Of a DNA stretch of 64,000 bases, positions 7,831-17,772 are shown piece by piece. Within the stretch, counting starts at the first letter, position 1, and the number at the start of each line of letters is the position of its first letter. The notes below the pieces were generated by a model, which saw only the letters and a list, made by a program, of their open reading frames with translations, ran no database searches and was not told where the DNA came from. The position numbers and the translations under genes were made by a program. The stretch is from Bacteroidota bacterium (GTDB lineage Bacteria; Bacteroidota; Bacteroidia; Bacteroidales; Prolixibacteraceae), in assembly GCA_023412195.1 (NCBI GenBank), contig JAEYNZ010000070.1, forward strand, positions 1 through 64,000, written 5' to 3'.

Positions 7831-9615
7831 ATGAAACTAAAGATCAAGCTAATGTTATTAGGCGGGTGTATTGCAATGCTCAGTCTGGCGCAGAAACATC
7901 CCCAGTTAAATCTGAGATTTGAAGAGAATATCACCCCCACATACCAGGAGGTGATAGACATGTACAAAAAACTGGATGCCCATTATCAGAATGCAGTCCT
8001 GATTGAAAAAGGCCTTACCGACAGCGGGAAACCCATTCACGTATTCATAATCAACAATGAAAGGGAGTTTGATCCTCAAAAGATCAAGGCACAGGGAAAA
8101 GCCGTACTGCTCATCAACAATGGAATTCATGCAGGAGAACCGGCAGGCATAGATGCCAGCCTTCAGTTTGCTGCCGACATCCTGCAGAACAAGAATAAGA
8201 TGGCATCGGTATTAAAAAACACGGTGATCATCATTATACCGGCTTATAATATTGGGGGAATGCTCAACCGCAGTGCATGGCACCGGGCAAACCAGACTTC
8301 ACCGGCTGAAGCAGGCTTCAGGGGAAATGCTGCCAATCTCGACCTGAACCGCGATTTCACCAAATCCGATTCTGAAAATACAAAAACCTTCACCAGGCTT
8401 TTCCATGAATGGGATCCCGATGTATTCCTTGATACACATACCACAAACGGCTCAGACCATCAGTACAGCATTACATTGATCGCACCTCAGCCCGATGTTT
8501 TTCCCAATGTGCAGGCGAAATTTATCAGGGGAAAATTGCTTCCTGAGTTATATTCCCGGATGAATAAAGGCACGTATGAGTTGATCCCGTATGTCGACTG
8601 GTTCTATGACGATCCCAGGCATGGTATCCGGATGACTCATGAAACACCGAGATATTCATCAGGATATGCAAGGCTTTTTCATTCCTATGGCATGATCACG
8701 GAAGCATTGATCTATAAACCTTATGCCGACAGGGTGAAATCGACACATCAGTTTATCAGGGCTTTATCAGAATTTACTGCTGAGAATTCTGAAATGATTA
8801 TCCGGACCAGAAAGCAGGGGAAATCTGAATCGATGTCACGGAATTCTTATCCCATACGCTATGAACTCGATTCTTCACGTTACCGTATGATGATATTCAA
8901 GGGATATGAATATGATAAAAACCAGATCAGCAGACTCTCGGGACTGCCGCGCCCAGGTTATGATACCTCACGGAAATATACGGATACCATAAGATATTAT
9001 GACGTATATAAACCGGTGGAAAACATCAGGGTTCCTGAATATTATATCCTGCCGCAGGCATGGACTGCGGTGGTGGAAAGGTTGAAGCTGAACGGGGTGG
9101 AGTTTTACAGGCTGAAAAATGATGAAGTCCTTGAGGTGGAGGTGGATTACATTACCGATTTTACAAGTCCGCAAAGGCCAAACAACGGCCACTATTACCA
9201 TGAGCAGGTGACAACTGCCACTGAAATACAGGAAATAAAATACCATGAAGGCGACCTTGTAATCCCGGTGAGGCAGGAGAAAATTGCCTATATCCTTGAA
9301 ACGCTCGAACCTAAAGCACCCGATTCCTTCTTCCGCTGGAATTTTTTTGATGGCATTCTCGACGCCAGAGAATATTTCTCACCCTATGGTTTTGAAAAGA
9401 ATGCCCTGAAATACCTGGAGGAACATCCTGAATTCATGCAGGAGTTTCTTAATAAAAGGATGACTGACAATGAGTTTGCAAACGACCACAGGGCACAACT
9501 GGCATGGATCTACAACAACTCGGAATGGGCAGAGGAATCATACAGGCGATATCCTGTCGGCAGGATTTTCAGCAGGATAAATAATCTTCACCTGCTGGTG
9601 TACTCAGGCCAGTAA
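7831..9615 (+). CDS. Secreted M14 zinc carboxypeptidase
   Basis: 594 residues with an N-terminal signal peptide (MKLKIKLMLLGGCIAML), so exported. The catalytic domain is M14: zinc ligands His100 and Glu103 in NNGIHAGEPAG, third ligand His203 in FLDTHTTNG, and the probable general base Glu291 in MITEALIY. DLNRDF follows the family pattern for substrate binding. The C-terminal half (about 330-594) is a second region with no recognised motif. The gene follows folA by 30 bp on the same strand. Its 3' end overlaps the convergent ppa gene by 12 bp. Cleaves C-terminal residues of peptides or peptidoglycan stems; which one is not determinable. Confidence 0.88.
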   Translation: MKLKIKLMLLGGCIAMLSLAQKHPQLNLRFEENITPTYQEVIDMYKKLDAHYQNAVLIEKGLTDSGKPIHVFIINNEREFDPQKIKAQGKAVLLINNGIHAGEPAGIDASLQFAADILQNKNKMASVLKNTVIIIIPAYNIGGMLNRSAWHRANQTSPAEAGFRGNAANLDLNRDFTKSDSENTKTFTRLFHEWDPDVFLDTHTTNGSDHQYSITLIAPQPDVFPNVQAKFIRGKLLPELYSRMNKGTYELIPYVDWFYDDPRHGIRMTHETPRYSSGYARLFHSYGMITEALIYKPYADRVKSTHQFIRALSEFTAENSEMIIRTRKQGKSESMSRNSYPIRYELDSSRYRMMIFKGYEYDKNQISRLSGLPRPGYDTSRKYTDTIRYYDVYKPVENIRVPEYYILPQAWTAVVERLKLNGVEFYRLKNDEVLEVEVDYITDFTSPQRPNNGHYYHEQVTTATEIQEIKYHEGDLVIPVRQEKIAYILETLEPKAPDSFFRWNFFDGILDAREYFSPYGFEKNALKYLEEHPEFMQEFLNKRMTDNEFANDHRAQLAWIYNNSEWAEESYRRYPVGRIFSRINNLHLLVYSGQ

Positions 9616-10269
9616 CTTCCCGAGGTTATCAAACCGGTTATTGTAATCCTGCATCGAAAGCTCAATCACCTGGAAGGCTTCCTTTGAATCATAAACAGCA
9701 GCTATTTCAGTATTGCTGTCATGCCCGGGCATGTCCTTATAGGTTAAAAAGTAATGCTCCAGCCGTTGGATAACAACTGAAGGGACTTCGCTCATCTCCT
9801 TAAAGTGGCCATATACCGTATCATTCAGCAGAACAGCAATGATCTTGTCATCGGCCTGCTGTCCGTCAATCATACGGAACCCCCCGATAGGACGTGCATT
9901 TACCAGCAGATCGCCATGTGCAAGGGTTTTTTCTGTAAGTACACAGATATCGATAGGGTCGCCGTCGCCTTCAATATTGGGCTGGCCTGTCTTTTCACTA
10001 CAGAAACCACCTACTTTAACCCCGCAAAAAGTTTGGGGAATAAAACCATATAAAGCCGGGATGACGTTCGAAAACTTCTGGGGCCTGTCGAGCCGGAGGT
10101 AACCGCTTTCCTTGTCAATTTCATACTTAACGGTATCGGTTGATACCACTTCTATGAAAGCTGTTACTTCCTGGGGTGCATTCTTGCCGATAAATACTCC
10201 ATGCCAGGGGTGTGATTTATACCGCAGGCCCATGAGCCTCCCGATCGGATCAGAAAGTTTATCTACCAT
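9604..10269 (-). CDS. ppa: Inorganic pyrophosphatase (family I)
   Basis: Hydrolyses pyrophosphate to phosphate in the cytoplasm, pulling biosynthetic reactions forward. 221 residues. The signature GDGDPIDICV with its metal-binding aspartates is present, preceded by EIDKESGYLRLDRP and ALYGFIPQTFCG, the Lys/Arg/Tyr active-site stretch of family I. The protein is somewhat longer than the E. coli enzyme (176), with an N-terminal extension starting MVDKLSDP. Converges with and overlaps the M14 peptidase gene by 12 bp. Confidence 0.93.
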   Translation of the reverse strand: MVDKLSDPIGRLMGLRYKSHPWHGVFIGKNAPQEVTAFIEVVSTDTVKYEIDKESGYLRLDRPQKFSNVIPALYGFIPQTFCGVKVGGFCSEKTGQPNIEGDGDPIDICVLTEKTLAHGDLLVNARPIGGFRMIDGQQADDKIIAVLLNDTVYGHFKEMSEVPSVVIQRLEHYFLTYKDMPGHDSNTEIAAVYDSKEAFQVIELSMQDYNNRFDNLGKLLA

Positions 10270-10379
10270 ATTTTGGATTTTATTACTGCTACTTCAACCT
10301 TTAAAAGCTGATTTGGTTCATTTATTCATCAAATAAGAATGAGTTCCATTCCTCTTTCAGAATGAATTAAAACTACCTG

Positions 10380-10409
10380 AAAAGGCTGCCCGATAAAGGC
10401 AGCCTTTCC
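10380..10409 (-). terminator. Intrinsic terminator-like hairpin after AKR gene
   Basis: Stem AAAGGCTGCC / GGCAGCCTTT around a 7-nt loop, lying 22 bp past the stop of the minus-strand aldo/keto reductase gene, with a short T run on the minus strand. Confidence 0.65.
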
Positions 10410-10430
10410 ATGTAAGCAATATTTTATATT

Positions 10431-11915
10431 TTAAGCCAGTCTGGCCTGAATACGGGTGCCTTTTTTATCGACAGCTGCCACCAGTATTTCCTGTCCTGAT
10501 TGATCCGTTTCAAAAACAAAAGGCTTACTCTTAAGCACCTGCGGCTTATGCCCCACTGTACCAGCCAGCTGTCCGTCGATCATCACCTCGTAATGGTCAA
10601 TCGGGTCATCACCGGCGTAGGCAGTCTGCCATGTTATTACATTCTTTCCGTCCTTTTCAGATTTCTGAAGCATACGGGGGCCTGCAAGCTCCTCTTTTTC
10701 CATCTGGAAATAATTGGTCTTTCCATTTTTGATCCCAGCAGCCAGCATTTCAATTTCAACCCTTTCATCAGCATTCAGGCCGTTGGGTTCAATCTGGCAT
10801 GCATAGTAGTTTTGTATCATCTGACACTTCAAAGGGTCTTCATCGATATGCCCGATGCCGATAATTAAGGTATGCACACCAGGTGTTGTAAGTGAATATT
10901 CAATAAGCGGACGGCTCGGCAGTCCGGGTTTACCTACCTCCATATATACATGTTCAGGTTTGTTCGACCATGTCGGTTCCTTATGATACATGGCTGCATC
11001 AGCAAATGTCTTCATCCCGATGATGCCCATGCCTTTGGCTTCAGCAACAGGAATAACATTGTGCTGCATATTGAACATCAGCCTGTCGTTGGCATTGATT
11101 GCTATCAACATCCCTTCAAGCAATCCCCATTCATCACGCTGGATCATGTCGATCATGGCCGGTGGATTGTTATGCCCCGAGAATCCGATATGTTTGATCA
11201 GCTTCTCATTCTTAGGGTTCATACCAGTAAGGTTGGTTCCGTCGCGCAAATCACGCAGGGCAACCAGGGCTCCAAAATTGCCATTAGGATCGAGCGGAGT
11301 TTCGAGACCCTCATACAGGACATCAATTTCAGCTGTATTATGCAGGGTATGCACCAGCACCATATCGAGATAAGAACCTTCGGGATACCATCCTGTATTG
11401 TCACCAAACACCTGTGTAAGAGTGCGCTTCACGTCATCCACTGCACATTTTACATTTTCTCCGTTCGACCAGTTAACCACATCTTCGCGTTCAGGCCAGC
11501 CCGGCTTGCCCCAGCGCATTCCTGTTTTACTTGTAATCCAGATGGATTCGCGCAATCCCTTGTTATAATTTTCTTCTCCCGGCATTAAATTTAATTGCTG
11601 AAAGGCCTTATGAAAATTAAGCTGGCTACCGGCGTACAGATTTGATGTATCAAAGTAATTTATTCCCAAATCAAATGCTTTAAGAATAATAGGAACAGGA
11701 TCCAGCCCTTCAGGTGTCCACTGGAGTGAAGCCTGACCGCCCAGTCCGAAGGTAGTGACCATGAAATCATGCTTGCCAAACTTGCGTTTCATGGGCGGAG
11801 GTACCTTTTCTACATTACAGCCGCCAATCGACAACATGGATACACCTGCTGTGGTGGCTGCTGAAACCTTGATGAAATTTCTTCTGGAGATGCGATTTTT
11901 CTTATTCGTAGCCAT
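10431..11915 (-). CDS. Exported aldo/keto reductase with C-terminal Fn3-like extension
   Basis: 494 residues. N-terminal Tat motif (SRRNFIKVS) followed by a hydrophobic stretch and a lipobox-like IGGC, so I infer Tat export and probable lipidation. The AKR tetrad is readable: Asp and Tyr in FDTSNLYAG, Lys in WITSKTG, His in MVLVHTLHN. Residues beyond about 405 form a beta-rich, fibronectin-III-like extension (KNVITWQTAYAGDDPIDHYEVMIDG). Predicted to reduce or oxidise a sugar or aldehyde in the periplasm. Exported AKRs of this kind occur with Gfo/Idh enzymes in Bacteroidetes carbohydrate metabolism; one such Gfo/Idh is encoded at 29948. Substrate unknown. Confidence 0.85.
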   Translation of the reverse strand: MATNKKNRISRRNFIKVSAATTAGVSMLSIGGCNVEKVPPPMKRKFGKHDFMVTTFGLGGQASLQWTPEGLDPVPIILKAFDLGINYFDTSNLYAGSQLNFHKAFQQLNLMPGEENYNKGLRESIWITSKTGMRWGKPGWPEREDVVNWSNGENVKCAVDDVKRTLTQVFGDNTGWYPEGSYLDMVLVHTLHNTAEIDVLYEGLETPLDPNGNFGALVALRDLRDGTNLTGMNPKNEKLIKHIGFSGHNNPPAMIDMIQRDEWGLLEGMLIAINANDRLMFNMQHNVIPVAEAKGMGIIGMKTFADAAMYHKEPTWSNKPEHVYMEVGKPGLPSRPLIEYSLTTPGVHTLIIGIGHIDEDPLKCQMIQNYYACQIEPNGLNADERVEIEMLAAGIKNGKTNYFQMEKEELAGPRMLQKSEKDGKNVITWQTAYAGDDPIDHYEVMIDGQLAGTVGHKPQVLKSKPFVFETDQSGQEILVAAVDKKGTRIQARLA

Positions 11916-11984
11916 AATTTTTAGTTTTTCATAAAGTTACAAAAAATACATATTCCTGAGGGTAAAATCCTACTGGTTAAAAGG

Positions 11985-12635
11985 TCAGTCCTCTGAAGCA
12001 ATTTGTTTTTTGCGGTAAAAGAAGCTTTTCTTTTCCTTCCTTACATCAAAAGTATACAGTTCAGCATCTTTAAAAGAATAAAAGTAATCCAGCATCCCAA
12101 TGTCACCTGCACAAAAGAGACTGTGCGCACACATGATAAAAATCCAGAAGTAAACGGCAGGCTGACCTGCTGTAACGATAACTGCTGCGAGGGTTGCCAG
12201 CTTCACTGCAAGCAGCGGTGTAAGTGCAACTAAAGTAAACTGCTTCCGGTTCAGTACATGGCGGTCGGCCTCAGCATAAAAAATGAACTTCTTCAGATAA
12301 GCACCCACTGCAACCCGTGGTGCACCGGTAATCTTGAATGCCAAAGCATGAAGCAGTTCATGAATCAGTATGAGAAAAGTGAAAGAAAAAACAACCGCAC
12401 CCAGTGTATAATATAATGGTAGAAGGTTTCCGGCGAATGCCAGGACAATGGATCGCGTAATAAAGAACAATCCTGCAACGATCATCAGGAACTGGTAGAT
12501 CATAAACCATCTGACAATCCTGCTTCCTGAGGTAATCTGTTTCAGGACAAACTCCTTCACCTGATGGTGTTCAAGCTGATAAACCAGTTCATACCTGCCG
12601 CTCTCCTGAAGTTCATCAATAGCCGGGTTTGTCAT
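11985..12635 (-). CDS. Membrane protein with HExxH metalloprotease motif (DUF3267-like)
   Basis: 216 residues, about four transmembrane segments. The motif HELLH at residues 92-96 inside a hydrophobic helix is a zinc-binding intramembrane or membrane-bound peptidase signature, and a downstream AGDIGMLDYF could supply a further ligand. This is the arrangement of the DUF3267 'putative zincin peptidase' family. Its ATG overlaps the stop of the flippase gene by 4 bp (ATGA), so translation is coupled. Last gene of a three-gene minus-strand unit (fkbM, flippase, this). A substrate is not known for the family. Confidence 0.82.
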   Translation of the reverse strand: MTNPAIDELQESGRYELVYQLEHHQVKEFVLKQITSGSRIVRWFMIYQFLMIVAGLFFITRSIVLAFAGNLLPLYYTLGAVVFSFTFLILIHELLHALAFKITGAPRVAVGAYLKKFIFYAEADRHVLNRKQFTLVALTPLLAVKLATLAAVIVTAGQPAVYFWIFIMCAHSLFCAGDIGMLDYFYSFKDAELYTFDVRKEKKSFFYRKKQIASED

Positions 12636-14077
12636 TGCCTGTAAACGATTAATTTATACAAATCTTTCAGGTTAAAAAGCCTGATCAGGAAAGCAAATAG
12701 AAGAGAACCTGCAATCATGGTTAGGTATCCGTAAATCCAGTTTCCGATGTTTTTTGAAACAGATGCCAGTACGACCGTCGCACCAATAAAGATCAGCAAT
12801 TGAAAAATATACCCCATTTTTGGCCTCAGCCTGAAAATATATATTGCCAGGACCAATTGTGCCACTCCTGTAAAAATCTGTGTAGCCAGGCTTGCGTATG
12901 CCGGACCAAAAGACTGATACCGGGGTATCAGAATAAGGTTAAGCGTAACATTCAGAATCATGCCGGCCATGGCCATCAGGTTAAGTTGCTTCAGGCTTCC
13001 ATTGGCTGTAAGCAGAGTTCCGAAAATGTATGTAGTGGCAATACCCGTGAATCCGATCATGAGTATTCCCAGGATATCAGCAGAAAAATCCGTATTAGAG
13101 GTATAAAGCAACGACATGATTTCATGATCGTAATAGAGGCTGGAGACAGCAATGATGATGGCAGGGACGATCAGGAGCGTGTAACTCAGTTTTACCATCT
13201 GCCCGATAGGTTCTTGTTGCTTTATCATCTTGGAGAAAATAGGCAGCAGCAGTCCGGCAAAAAGCATCCCGAACATCGATACTGCATCAAGAAGCCGGAA
13301 TGCCTGTGCATAAATTCCTGCCTGTTCCCTGCCGGTACTGCCGGGCAGGATCCTTTCCAGCATCACCGAATCGATTCGGTTGTAAAGCGACATCAGCAAT
13401 ATAAGAATAGCATATGGATAAGACTTTTTAAGGAATACCATACAGAATTGCAGGTTGATCCTCACCCTGATCTTTCCTGATTTATGCAAAACTATAGCAA
13501 GGGTAATGAAGGCAGAAAGCAGATAAGCTGATGTTTGTGCATAGATGAACCAGCTGATCGTAAAGTGTTCCCTAAGGCTGCCTGAAAACAGAAGGAAGCC
13601 ACATATGATGATCATTAATGTACGGTCAAGCACAGAAATTATGCTGTCGGTACGGAAAAGATGCAATGCTGTGATGTTGGAACGTAGGTACAGGATGAAA
13701 GATACCAGAAACTGGTTAAATATAAGAAATATAAGGAGGTTTATCTGAATCTTGCTATACCCGATGACTGCTGCCACAATGAGACTAAAGGCAGCATACA
13801 ACAGTGCCAGCATCAGTTTCAGCCCAATAATATTGGAAAGATGTTTTTTTAAAAGGAAATTATGTCTGGCAATGTTGCGGTTGTTGTAATTGGTAATACC
13901 CACGTCAAGCAGGATGTTCAGTATAAGGGAGAAATTAAATAATGCAAAATAGAGACCATAGCTTTCATCGCCCACCAGGTTCTGCACCGTACGGTCAATT
14001 CCCAAAATCCAGAAGGGTTTTACCAGCAGATTCAGAAAAAGCAACAATATCAGATTGGTAACAAATTTCCGCTTCAA
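12632..14077 (-). CDS. Oligosaccharide flippase (MATE/Wzx-like)
   Basis: 481 residues, 12-14 hydrophobic helices, Wzx-like polysaccharide-biosynthesis family: early charged motif FGILGIDRTVQNLVG-type loop and GYLTMI-type C-terminal helices. Predicted to flip undecaprenyl-linked glycan units across the inner membrane. It lies 8 bp downstream of the FkbM methyltransferase gene and overlaps the HExxH protein gene by 4 bp, so the three form an operon. A GT4 gene faces away upstream. Specific glycan unknown. Confidence 0.88.
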   Translation of the reverse strand: MKRKFVTNLILLLFLNLLVKPFWILGIDRTVQNLVGDESYGLYFALFNFSLILNILLDVGITNYNNRNIARHNFLLKKHLSNIIGLKLMLALLYAAFSLIVAAVIGYSKIQINLLIFLIFNQFLVSFILYLRSNITALHLFRTDSIISVLDRTLMIIICGFLLFSGSLREHFTISWFIYAQTSAYLLSAFITLAIVLHKSGKIRVRINLQFCMVFLKKSYPYAILILLMSLYNRIDSVMLERILPGSTGREQAGIYAQAFRLLDAVSMFGMLFAGLLLPIFSKMIKQQEPIGQMVKLSYTLLIVPAIIIAVSSLYYDHEIMSLLYTSNTDFSADILGILMIGFTGIATTYIFGTLLTANGSLKQLNLMAMAGMILNVTLNLILIPRYQSFGPAYASLATQIFTGVAQLVLAIYIFRLRPKMGYIFQLLIFIGATVVLASVSKNIGNWIYGYLTMIAGSLLFAFLIRLFNLKDLYKLIVYRQ

Positions 14078-14085
14078 AATTACAA

Positions 14086-14874
14086 TCAGGTATTAGATGA
14101 ACCGGGTATAAAAAAGAAGTTGTGCTTACGGTGCTTTTCACCTTCAAAGGGCACCAGCTTTTTTCCTTGCAGTATAAACGCAGTATAGCCGGATTTATTT
14201 AAAAATGAAATACATTTCTGCCTGTTTTCATTTTCCCATAGTTCACAGTATATAACCGGCTGATGTTTGAGAATAAGCTCTTCGGCCCCCTTCAATACAA
14301 AATATTCGAAATTTTCAACATCAATTTTAAAGCCCGTAATCCTTTCAGTTATGTTTTTTAGCGGATCAAAATCATCGAGCCTGACCATTGGCACTTCGAA
14401 TCTAAGTCCATTGTTGTTTTCAGTAATATCTTCATGTAAAACATGGCTTAACCCGTGCATGGGAACATTGTCGATAACAGGCATCACCATTTCAAGCCTC
14501 GTATTTTTATCACCAGCTGCCATCTGGAATTCCCTTATATTCCCTAGTCTGAACCTTTTTCTGATGCGCTTCAACACGTTCATATTAATCTCAAGCGGCT
14601 CAAAAGAAAAGATTGTACTGCGAGGCAGTGATTTTGCAAGATGGTAGGTTGTTACTCCAATATTTGCACCTAAATCAAGTACAATACCTTTCGGAGGAAG
14701 AAGTCCCACAAAGTGAAAAAAATCCTTTTCCTTTTTATCCCACCTGATTTTAACAATTACAAAAAGAGAAAACATATACAGGTATGTTTTAAATCCCAGG
14801 ATTTTTTGAAGAATGTATTTTGTCAGTTGCTTCATAATTGCCATTTGACGGTTTTTACTGATATAGTTAAGCAC
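14086..14874 (-). CDS. FkbM-family methyltransferase
   Basis: 262 residues. S-adenosylmethionine-dependent O-methyltransferase of the FkbM family: SAM motif VLDLGANIGVTT, then SFEPLEINMNVLKR, and the family's KIDVENFEYFVLKGAEELI stretch. The N-terminal 45 residues contain a hydrophobic helix (TYLYMFSLFVIVKI) that could hold it at the membrane. In FkbM genes next to flippases the usual role is methylating a surface glycan; that is inference from context. Start taken at 14874; internal Met codons 11 and 14 residues later (near KQLTKY) are equally plausible. First gene of the unit. Confidence 0.85.
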   Translation of the reverse strand: MLNYISKNRQMAIMKQLTKYILQKILGFKTYLYMFSLFVIVKIRWDKKEKDFFHFVGLLPPKGIVLDLGANIGVTTYHLAKSLPRSTIFSFEPLEINMNVLKRIRKRFRLGNIREFQMAAGDKNTRLEMVMPVIDNVPMHGLSHVLHEDITENNNGLRFEVPMVRLDDFDPLKNITERITGFKIDVENFEYFVLKGAEELILKHQPVIYCELWENENRQKCISFLNKSGYTAFILQGKKLVPFEGEKHRKHNFFFIPGSSNT

Positions 14875-15084
14875 CTCATAAGGCTTCCAATAGTAAATAT
14901 ATTACCGGACAAAGTTATAGAACCGGAATGTTTTTCATATAAATTAAAGTGATTTGCGCGACCATGCTATGGACAACAATTGAATGTTTAGCCATTAAGA
15001 TTCACCGTTTGTTTCATATAGTTTGTTTTATTGACAGCTATCAGGCAAAGATATCGGATTTTTGCTTTATTTTCAGCTTAAATT

Positions 15085-16215
15085 ATGAAGATAGCAATAA
15101 ATACAAGGCTGCTGCTTAAGAACAGGCTCGAAGGGATCGGGTGGTTTACCTTCGAAACAATGAAACGGATTACCCGGAGCCATCCTGAACATGAGTTTAT
15201 ATTCATTTTCGACAGGCCATATGCAGAAGAATTTGTTTTTTCAGACAATGTTACACCTGTTGTTTTAAGTCCGCAGGCAAGGCATCCCTTTCTTTTCTAC
15301 CTGTGGTTTGACCATCGTATTCCACAGTTGTTAAAAAGGCATCATGCAGACCTTTTCGTGTCGCCTGATGGTTATCTTTCACTTAAAACAGATGTTCCCC
15401 AGCTGGCAGTCATGCACGATTTAAGCTTCCTGCACCGACCGCAGGACCTGCCATGGCTGAAAAGTTGGTATTACAATTATTTTTTTCCAAGGTTTGCCAA
15501 AAAAGCTGCCCGTATTGCAACAGTTTCCAACTATTCAAAACAGGATATAGCCAACTCGTTTCATATAGATGCTTCCAAAATAGATGTCGTACATAATGGA
15601 ATCAAACAAAATACTATTAAGCTTGATGATGCAGCTACAACAACCATAAGAAAAAGATATTCAGATGGTAGTCCGTACTTTTTATATGTAGGTGCCCTGC
15701 ACCCAAGGAAAAACATTCATGGACTGCTTCAGGCATATGAATTATTTAAAACGGAGGATTCCAATCATGTAAAACTGCTGATTGTTGGTGGTGAAATGCA
15801 TAAAACAGGCGGAATTGCAGATACTTATAAAATGATGCGGTTCAGCAATGAAGTTGTTTTTACAGGACGGGTGCCTGAAGAAGAACTGCAACAACTGTTT
15901 GCTGCTGCCCTGGCCCTGGTTTACGTGCCCTTCTTCGAAGGATTTGGAATGCCTATTATAGAAGCCATGAATGCCGGCATACCTGTTATTTGCTCTGATA
16001 CCACATCCATGCCTGAAGTAGGGGGAGATGCAGTGTTTTATGCTTCTCCTGACAATGTGCTGGAAATAGCATCTGCTATGAAAGAAATTTCTTCCAATCC
16101 TGATCTTAGAGAGCAATTGATTATAAAAGGTTTTAAACATAAAGAAAAATTCAGCTGGGATAAAACTTCATCCCTTCTCTGGAGAAGTATAGAGCTGGCT
16201 TTACAAAATTCCTGA
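15085..16215 (+). CDS. Family 4 glycosyltransferase
   Basis: 376 residues, GT-B fold. C-terminal donor-binding domain has FLYVGALHPRKN, and the GT4 E-x7-E motif in EGFGMPIIEAMNAGIPVI. N-terminal acceptor domain starts KIAINTRLLLKN with a Gly-containing loop RLEGIGWFT. Transfers a sugar from a nucleotide donor, retaining configuration, at the cytoplasmic membrane face. Divergent from the fkbM-flippase unit with 210 bp between, suggesting the same surface glycan. Similar in architecture to the GT4 at 48288 (KPRKN-type loop, EGFGLPVIESMACG). Confidence 0.9.
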   Translation: MKIAINTRLLLKNRLEGIGWFTFETMKRITRSHPEHEFIFIFDRPYAEEFVFSDNVTPVVLSPQARHPFLFYLWFDHRIPQLLKRHHADLFVSPDGYLSLKTDVPQLAVMHDLSFLHRPQDLPWLKSWYYNYFFPRFAKKAARIATVSNYSKQDIANSFHIDASKIDVVHNGIKQNTIKLDDAATTTIRKRYSDGSPYFLYVGALHPRKNIHGLLQAYELFKTEDSNHVKLLIVGGEMHKTGGIADTYKMMRFSNEVVFTGRVPEEELQQLFAAALALVYVPFFEGFGMPIIEAMNAGIPVICSDTTSMPEVGGDAVFYASPDNVLEIASAMKEISSNPDLREQLIIKGFKHKEKFSWDKTSSLLWRSIELALQNS

Positions 16216-16311
16216 TATTTCTGCATTTATGACCAAAAACTCCTGTTTCAGGTAAACTTTTTAGCTGTTGGTTTTTTATATAGGAAAATAGAATTAAAAA
16301 TCATTTTCCTC

Positions 16312-17727
16312 ATGAATTTATCCATTCGAAAAACCAGCTTTTACATTTTTATGTTTATGCTGCTGATTCCATCAGTTACAGTTGTTGCCCAAAAAGATGC
16401 TGCAGCCTTATACCAGCAGTATTGTGCCCAGTGTCATGGTTCTGACCTTGATGGTGGAAATGCAACAAGCCTGATCGATGGCATCTGGCAGTTCGGTGCC
16501 GGTGACAGCTACATCACCAGGAATATCAAACATGGTATTCCACATCTTGGAATGCCCTCATACGAACATGCAATGTCAGATGAAGAAATCAGATCGGTTG
16601 TACAGTACATCCGTGATATTGAAAAAAAAGAAGGGGTGCAAAGGCCTCCAATCCCCGAAGAAGTGGAAACCATGGACTACTTTATGGTAGCAGAAACCTT
16701 TGCTGACAATCTTGAAATACCATGGGCAATTGATTTCATAGATGAAAATCATGTTCTTATAACAGAAAGGCCTGGCAGGCTCAGGATGGTCATTAACGGA
16801 AAGCTTCTCGCTGAACCGGTTAAAAACACTCCCACCGTGCTGCATGAAGGACAAGGTGGATTAATGGACGTTGCAGTGGATCCCGATTATGCCAGCAATG
16901 GATGGATTTACCTGGCATACAGTCATGCACTTGAGAAGTACCAGGGTGAGCGGCCCCCTGCCATGACCCGGCTTGTCAGGGGAAAGATTGTAGATAATGC
17001 CTGGAGCAATGAAGAAGTTATTTTTGAAGCACCGGAGGAAACTTACCGTACCACCCGACATCATTACGGGTGCCGGATAGTTTTCGATCCATGGGGATAC
17101 CTGTATTTTGCCATAGGCGACCGTGGTGCCGGCAGTCAGGCACAAGATGCCACCCTGCCAAACGGTAAAGTACACCGCATTCATAAAGATGGATCAATTC
17201 CTGAAACAAATCCTTTCCTTCATGATGATAAAGCCATGGGATCATTGTATAGTCTTGGCAACCGGAACATCCAGGGAATGGCTATCCATCCGGCAACCGG
17301 ACAGCTTTGGACAACAGAACACGGCCCAATGGGGGGCGATGAACTGAACCTGATTGAATGGGGAAAAAATTACGGTTGGGAAACCATAACATACGGCAGG
17401 AATTACAATGGTACCATCATTACAGAACTGACTCACCTGCCTGGGATGGAGCAACCAAATTACTACTGGAACCCATCCATTGCGGTTTGCGGACTTGACT
17501 TTTATACCGGCGATCTGTTCCCTAAATGGAAAAACAGGCTGTTGGTAGGAGCGCTCCGTTATGAAGAAGTAAGGGTACTGCAACTTGAGGATGACCGGGT
17601 ATTACACGAACAGGTAATTTTAAAAGGTGCCGGCCGCGTGAGGGATGTAGCCACCGGGCCTGACGGGGCAATTTATGTCGTATTGAATGACCCCGGGAAA
17701 GTTCTTCGTCTGACCCCAAGAAAATAA
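16312..17727 (+). CDS. Cytochrome c-PQQ-type sugar dehydrogenase fusion
   Basis: 471 residues with a signal peptide (first ~26 residues, hydrophobic FYIFMFMLLIP). A class I cytochrome c domain follows: heme motif CAQCH at residues 38-42 and a likely Met ligand near residue 81 (LGMPSYEH). From about 120 a six-bladed propeller of the glucose/sorbosone (PQQ aldose) dehydrogenase family: WAIDFIDENHVLITERPGR, HEGQGGLMDVAVDP, GDRGAGSQAQD, TEHGPMGGDELN, CGLDFYTGDLFP. Predicted to oxidise an aldose in the periplasm and hand electrons to its own heme. PQQ synthesis genes are not in the window. Ends in a hairpin terminator. Confidence 0.9.
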   Translation: MNLSIRKTSFYIFMFMLLIPSVTVVAQKDAAALYQQYCAQCHGSDLDGGNATSLIDGIWQFGAGDSYITRNIKHGIPHLGMPSYEHAMSDEEIRSVVQYIRDIEKKEGVQRPPIPEEVETMDYFMVAETFADNLEIPWAIDFIDENHVLITERPGRLRMVINGKLLAEPVKNTPTVLHEGQGGLMDVAVDPDYASNGWIYLAYSHALEKYQGERPPAMTRLVRGKIVDNAWSNEEVIFEAPEETYRTTRHHYGCRIVFDPWGYLYFAIGDRGAGSQAQDATLPNGKVHRIHKDGSIPETNPFLHDDKAMGSLYSLGNRNIQGMAIHPATGQLWTTEHGPMGGDELNLIEWGKNYGWETITYGRNYNGTIITELTHLPGMEQPNYYWNPSIAVCGLDFYTGDLFPKWKNRLLVGALRYEEVRVLQLEDDRVLHEQVILKGAGRVRDVATGPDGAIYVVLNDPGKVLRLTPRK

Positions 17728-17753
17728 AAAATCCGGCATTTATGCCAGATTTT
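17728..17753 (+). terminator. Hairpin terminator after sugar dehydrogenase gene
   Basis: AAATC-c-GGCA / TGCC-a-GATTTT directly overlapping the end of the gene, ending in a T run. Confidence 0.6.
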
Positions 17754-17772
17754 CAAAATAGGATTCTAAAGA

